Shown here: positions 6,018 through 6,953 of the stretch, in pieces
Layout of the letters: the number at the start of each line of letters is the position of its first letter
Position numbering within the stretch: position 1 is the stretch's first letter
Notes under the pieces: model-generated
Seen by the model: only the letters and a program-made list of their open reading frames with translations
The model's database searches: none
What the model was told of the DNA's origin: nothing
Source: CAZTGZ01 sp044339595
GTDB taxonomy: Bacteria > Bacteroidota > Bacteroidia > NS11-12g > UBA9320
DNA length: 6,953 nucleotides
Direction of reading: 5' to 3'
Assembly (NCBI GenBank): GCA_044339595.1
Contig: JBIIVF010000126.1
Location: 1 to 6,953 of the forward strand
Translations under genes and position numbers: made by a program

Positions 6018-6098
6018 CCTAAACCCTCGCCTATAAAATATCTTGGTCATCCTTTAATCCTGAGAATCATGGTTCAGACAATGGGCTGAGGGTTTAGG
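6018..6098. repeat. 11-bp inverted repeat enclosing an inverted GTCTGAACCATGATT unit
   Basis: CCTAAACCCTC (6018-6028) and GAGGGTTTAGG (6088-6098) are exact complements. GCC (6029-6031) can pair with GGC (6084-6086) after one bulged T, giving 14 bp. Inside, the minus strand of 6079-6038 reads GTCTGAACCATGATT followed by CAGGATTAAAGGATGACC. This is built like the two direct repeats further left but points the other way. It could be a degenerate mobile repeat with terminal inverted repeats; no open reading frame is inside. Confidence 0.6.
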
Positions 6099-6106
6099 CA
6101 TCGTCA

Positions 6107-6122
6107 GTTGACAACGGTCAAC
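6107..6122. repeat. Small perfect hairpin GTTGAC-AACG-GTCAAC
   Basis: A 6-bp stem with a four-base loop, lying 67 bases past the stop codon of the leftward propeller gene. On the minus strand no T-run follows it, so it is a weak terminator candidate at best. Confidence 0.35.
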
Positions 6123-6185
6123 GAGCATCGAGCAACGAAAAAGGATCATCGAAAAACAATCAACGAGCTTCGAAAAACGAGCTTC
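6119..6185. repeat. Degenerate AACGAGC-type tandem repeats
   Basis: CAACGAGC occurs at 6119-6126 and 6161-6168, and the 20-base blocks starting there agree at 17 positions. AACGAGCTTC is repeated exactly at 6162-6171 and 6176-6185 with a 14-base period. ATCGA and AACGA units fill the rest. The array stops three bases before the stop codon of the propeller gene, so it forms that gene's immediate 3' untranslated region. Confidence 0.6.
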
Positions 6186-6188
6186 TAT

Positions 6189-6953
6189 CTAACGTTCCAC
6201 AAACCCCGAAGTAATCATCCCCGCCGAAACGGGTAAAGCTTTCTGAAGCCCTTTCTGATCAAATACCAAAATCTTGGATGGGGATGCGAAATCTTCGATC
6301 TGACTGATTAAAATGTCGCCATTTCGGTTGTTGATGCCGATTCCGTAATAGGCATGTTTGCCTGCACTTATCAATCGAGATAAGGGCATGGAGCCAGCCT
6401 CTATCGGCACTACAAAAACGCCCGAATGAAGGACATACAATTGATCTCCGGCCTGATTGATGCACATTTTAGGCACATATTCTTTCACCGGATTGCTGAT
6501 TAAATCTGTTAAAACCTTCCCATCATTAGGATTTATGCGCATTAAATGGGCATTCCCACCGGCTATTCCTCCGCAATAAATCCAAATTTTCTCTTCTTTA
6601 TCGATCAGAATATCCCCGGGTGAGGCCGGTAAATCCAGACTATCTGTAAATTGTCTGAATTGCGGTGAATACGACAGCAATTTTCTTCTCTCTACATTCA
6701 CAATCCACAGTTTGTTGCCGGCTTTCACCATGCCTTCGGTCCATCCGACACAGGGTATCTCTTCTTTAATGGACAAACTCATTGGATCAATGCGATAGAT
6801 CACATCTTTATACAATTCACTGACAAATGCGCTGGTATCATCCCAGATGCAAATTTTTCTGGGCGATAAAAATCCTGAGTTCACGGCCTCCGACCTTAAG
6901 TCATTGGCTTGCAGTCGTTCAATTTTACCGGAATTGTTCAACAACAAAAACAA
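6189..6953 (-). CDS. YncE/DUF5074-like beta-propeller protein, 5' end beyond the window
   Basis: The frame runs open through the right edge, where the first codon is TTG (Leu), so the start and any signal or lipoprotein peptide are missing. The 254 visible residues are a series of beta-propeller-like blades, each giving a short strand motif around a reading such as AFVSELYKDVIYRIDP (42-57), KLWIVNVERRKLLSYSP (81-97), KIWIYCGGIAGGNAHLMRINP (122-142), QLYVLHSGVFVVPI (171-184) and GDILISQ (212-218). GWTEGMVKAGNKLWIVN (70-86) resembles the GWTE.M motif I recall from DUF5074/YncE-like proteins of Bacteroidota. Those are often outer-membrane or periplasmic proteins near TonB-dependent receptors; whether that holds here cannot be seen. 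The end ITSGFVER followed by TAG fits the family's normal C-terminus. Ligand and function are unknown. Confidence 0.7.
   Translation of the reverse strand: MFLLLNNSGKIERLQANDLRSEAVNSGFLSPRKICIWDDTSAFVSELYKDVIYRIDPMSLSIKEEIPCVGWTEGMVKAGNKLWIVNVERRKLLSYSPQFRQFTDSLDLPASPGDILIDKEEKIWIYCGGIAGGNAHLMRINPNDGKVLTDLISNPVKEYVPKMCINQAGDQLYVLHSGVFVVPIEAGSMPLSRLISAGKHAYYGIGINNRNGDILISQIEDFASPSKILVFDQKGLQKALPVSAGMITSGFVER

Larger units (their letters stand above)
5692..6188. other. 497-bp intergenic region, no gene seen, rich in repeats
   Basis: This gap separates the 3' end of the propeller gene from the 5' end of the ABC exporter gene, both read leftward. I see no credible coding region in it. From left to right it holds an imperfect hairpin (5711-5736), a GGATT/GGATG-type repeat (5775-5806), three small hairpins (5811-5895), a second copy of the GGATG-type repeat (5931-5958), an 11-bp inverted repeat (6018-6028 and 6088-6098) enclosing a related inverted repeat unit (6038-6079), a 6-bp hairpin (6107-6122) and degenerate AACGAGC repeats (6119-6185). 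The promoter of the exporter gene should also lie at the left end, but no full consensus is visible. Confidence 0.75.

Noticed and set aside
5775..6185. CRISPR array in the repeat-rich gap
   Set aside because: Repeat copies are few, unequal and in mixed orientation, without regular spacers, and no cas gene is present.
6048..6188. Extension of the propeller protein by about 44 codons if its TAG were read through
   Set aside because: The extension consists of repeat sequence, and ITSGFVER is a natural end for the family.

Overview
The window looks like a chromosomal segment of a member of the Bacteroidota. The evidence is a TTG / TAnnTTTG promoter in front of the RNase P RNA gene, start sites without clear Shine-Dalgarno motifs, a sigma-54 activator of the type common in that phylum, and protein relatives recalled from it (a secreted EEP nuclease, a DUF5074/YncE-like propeller). 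The family assignments are from memory and visible motifs, not from a database search.

Layout. The left part reads rightward: the 3' part of a gene for a secreted endonuclease/exonuclease/phosphatase-family protein (to 947); the RNase P RNA gene rnpB with its own promoter (about 1036-1447); an NtrC-type sigma-54-dependent response regulator (1476-2840); and, directly abutting it, a Sua5/TsaC-type L-threonylcarbamoyladenylate synthase (2841-3800). The right part reads leftward: an MsbA-like exporter ATPase gene (3871-5691) broken in frame by one TAG codon, and the 3' part of a beta-propeller protein gene (6189 to the right edge). A perfect 17-bp inverted repeat (3829-3863) lies where the two transcription directions converge.

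The 497-bp gap 5692-6188 has no convincing gene and is packed with repeats. These are a weak hairpin, a cluster of three small hairpins, two direct copies of an ATTAGGCGGATGGA repeat, a third related copy in inverted orientation bracketed by an 11-bp inverted repeat, and degenerate AACGAGC repeats that run up to the next stop codon.

How the genes relate. rnpB (tRNA 5' maturation) and the TsaC/Sua5 gene (t6A37 modification of tRNA) both serve tRNA biogenesis, with the response regulator between them. Regulator and synthase are probably one transcription unit. The rest is a set of unrelated neighbours. I found no defence island, CRISPR array, toxin-antitoxin pair, transposase or other plainly new system. 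The points most worth checking are the in-frame amber codon in the ABC exporter gene and the dense non-coding repeats.
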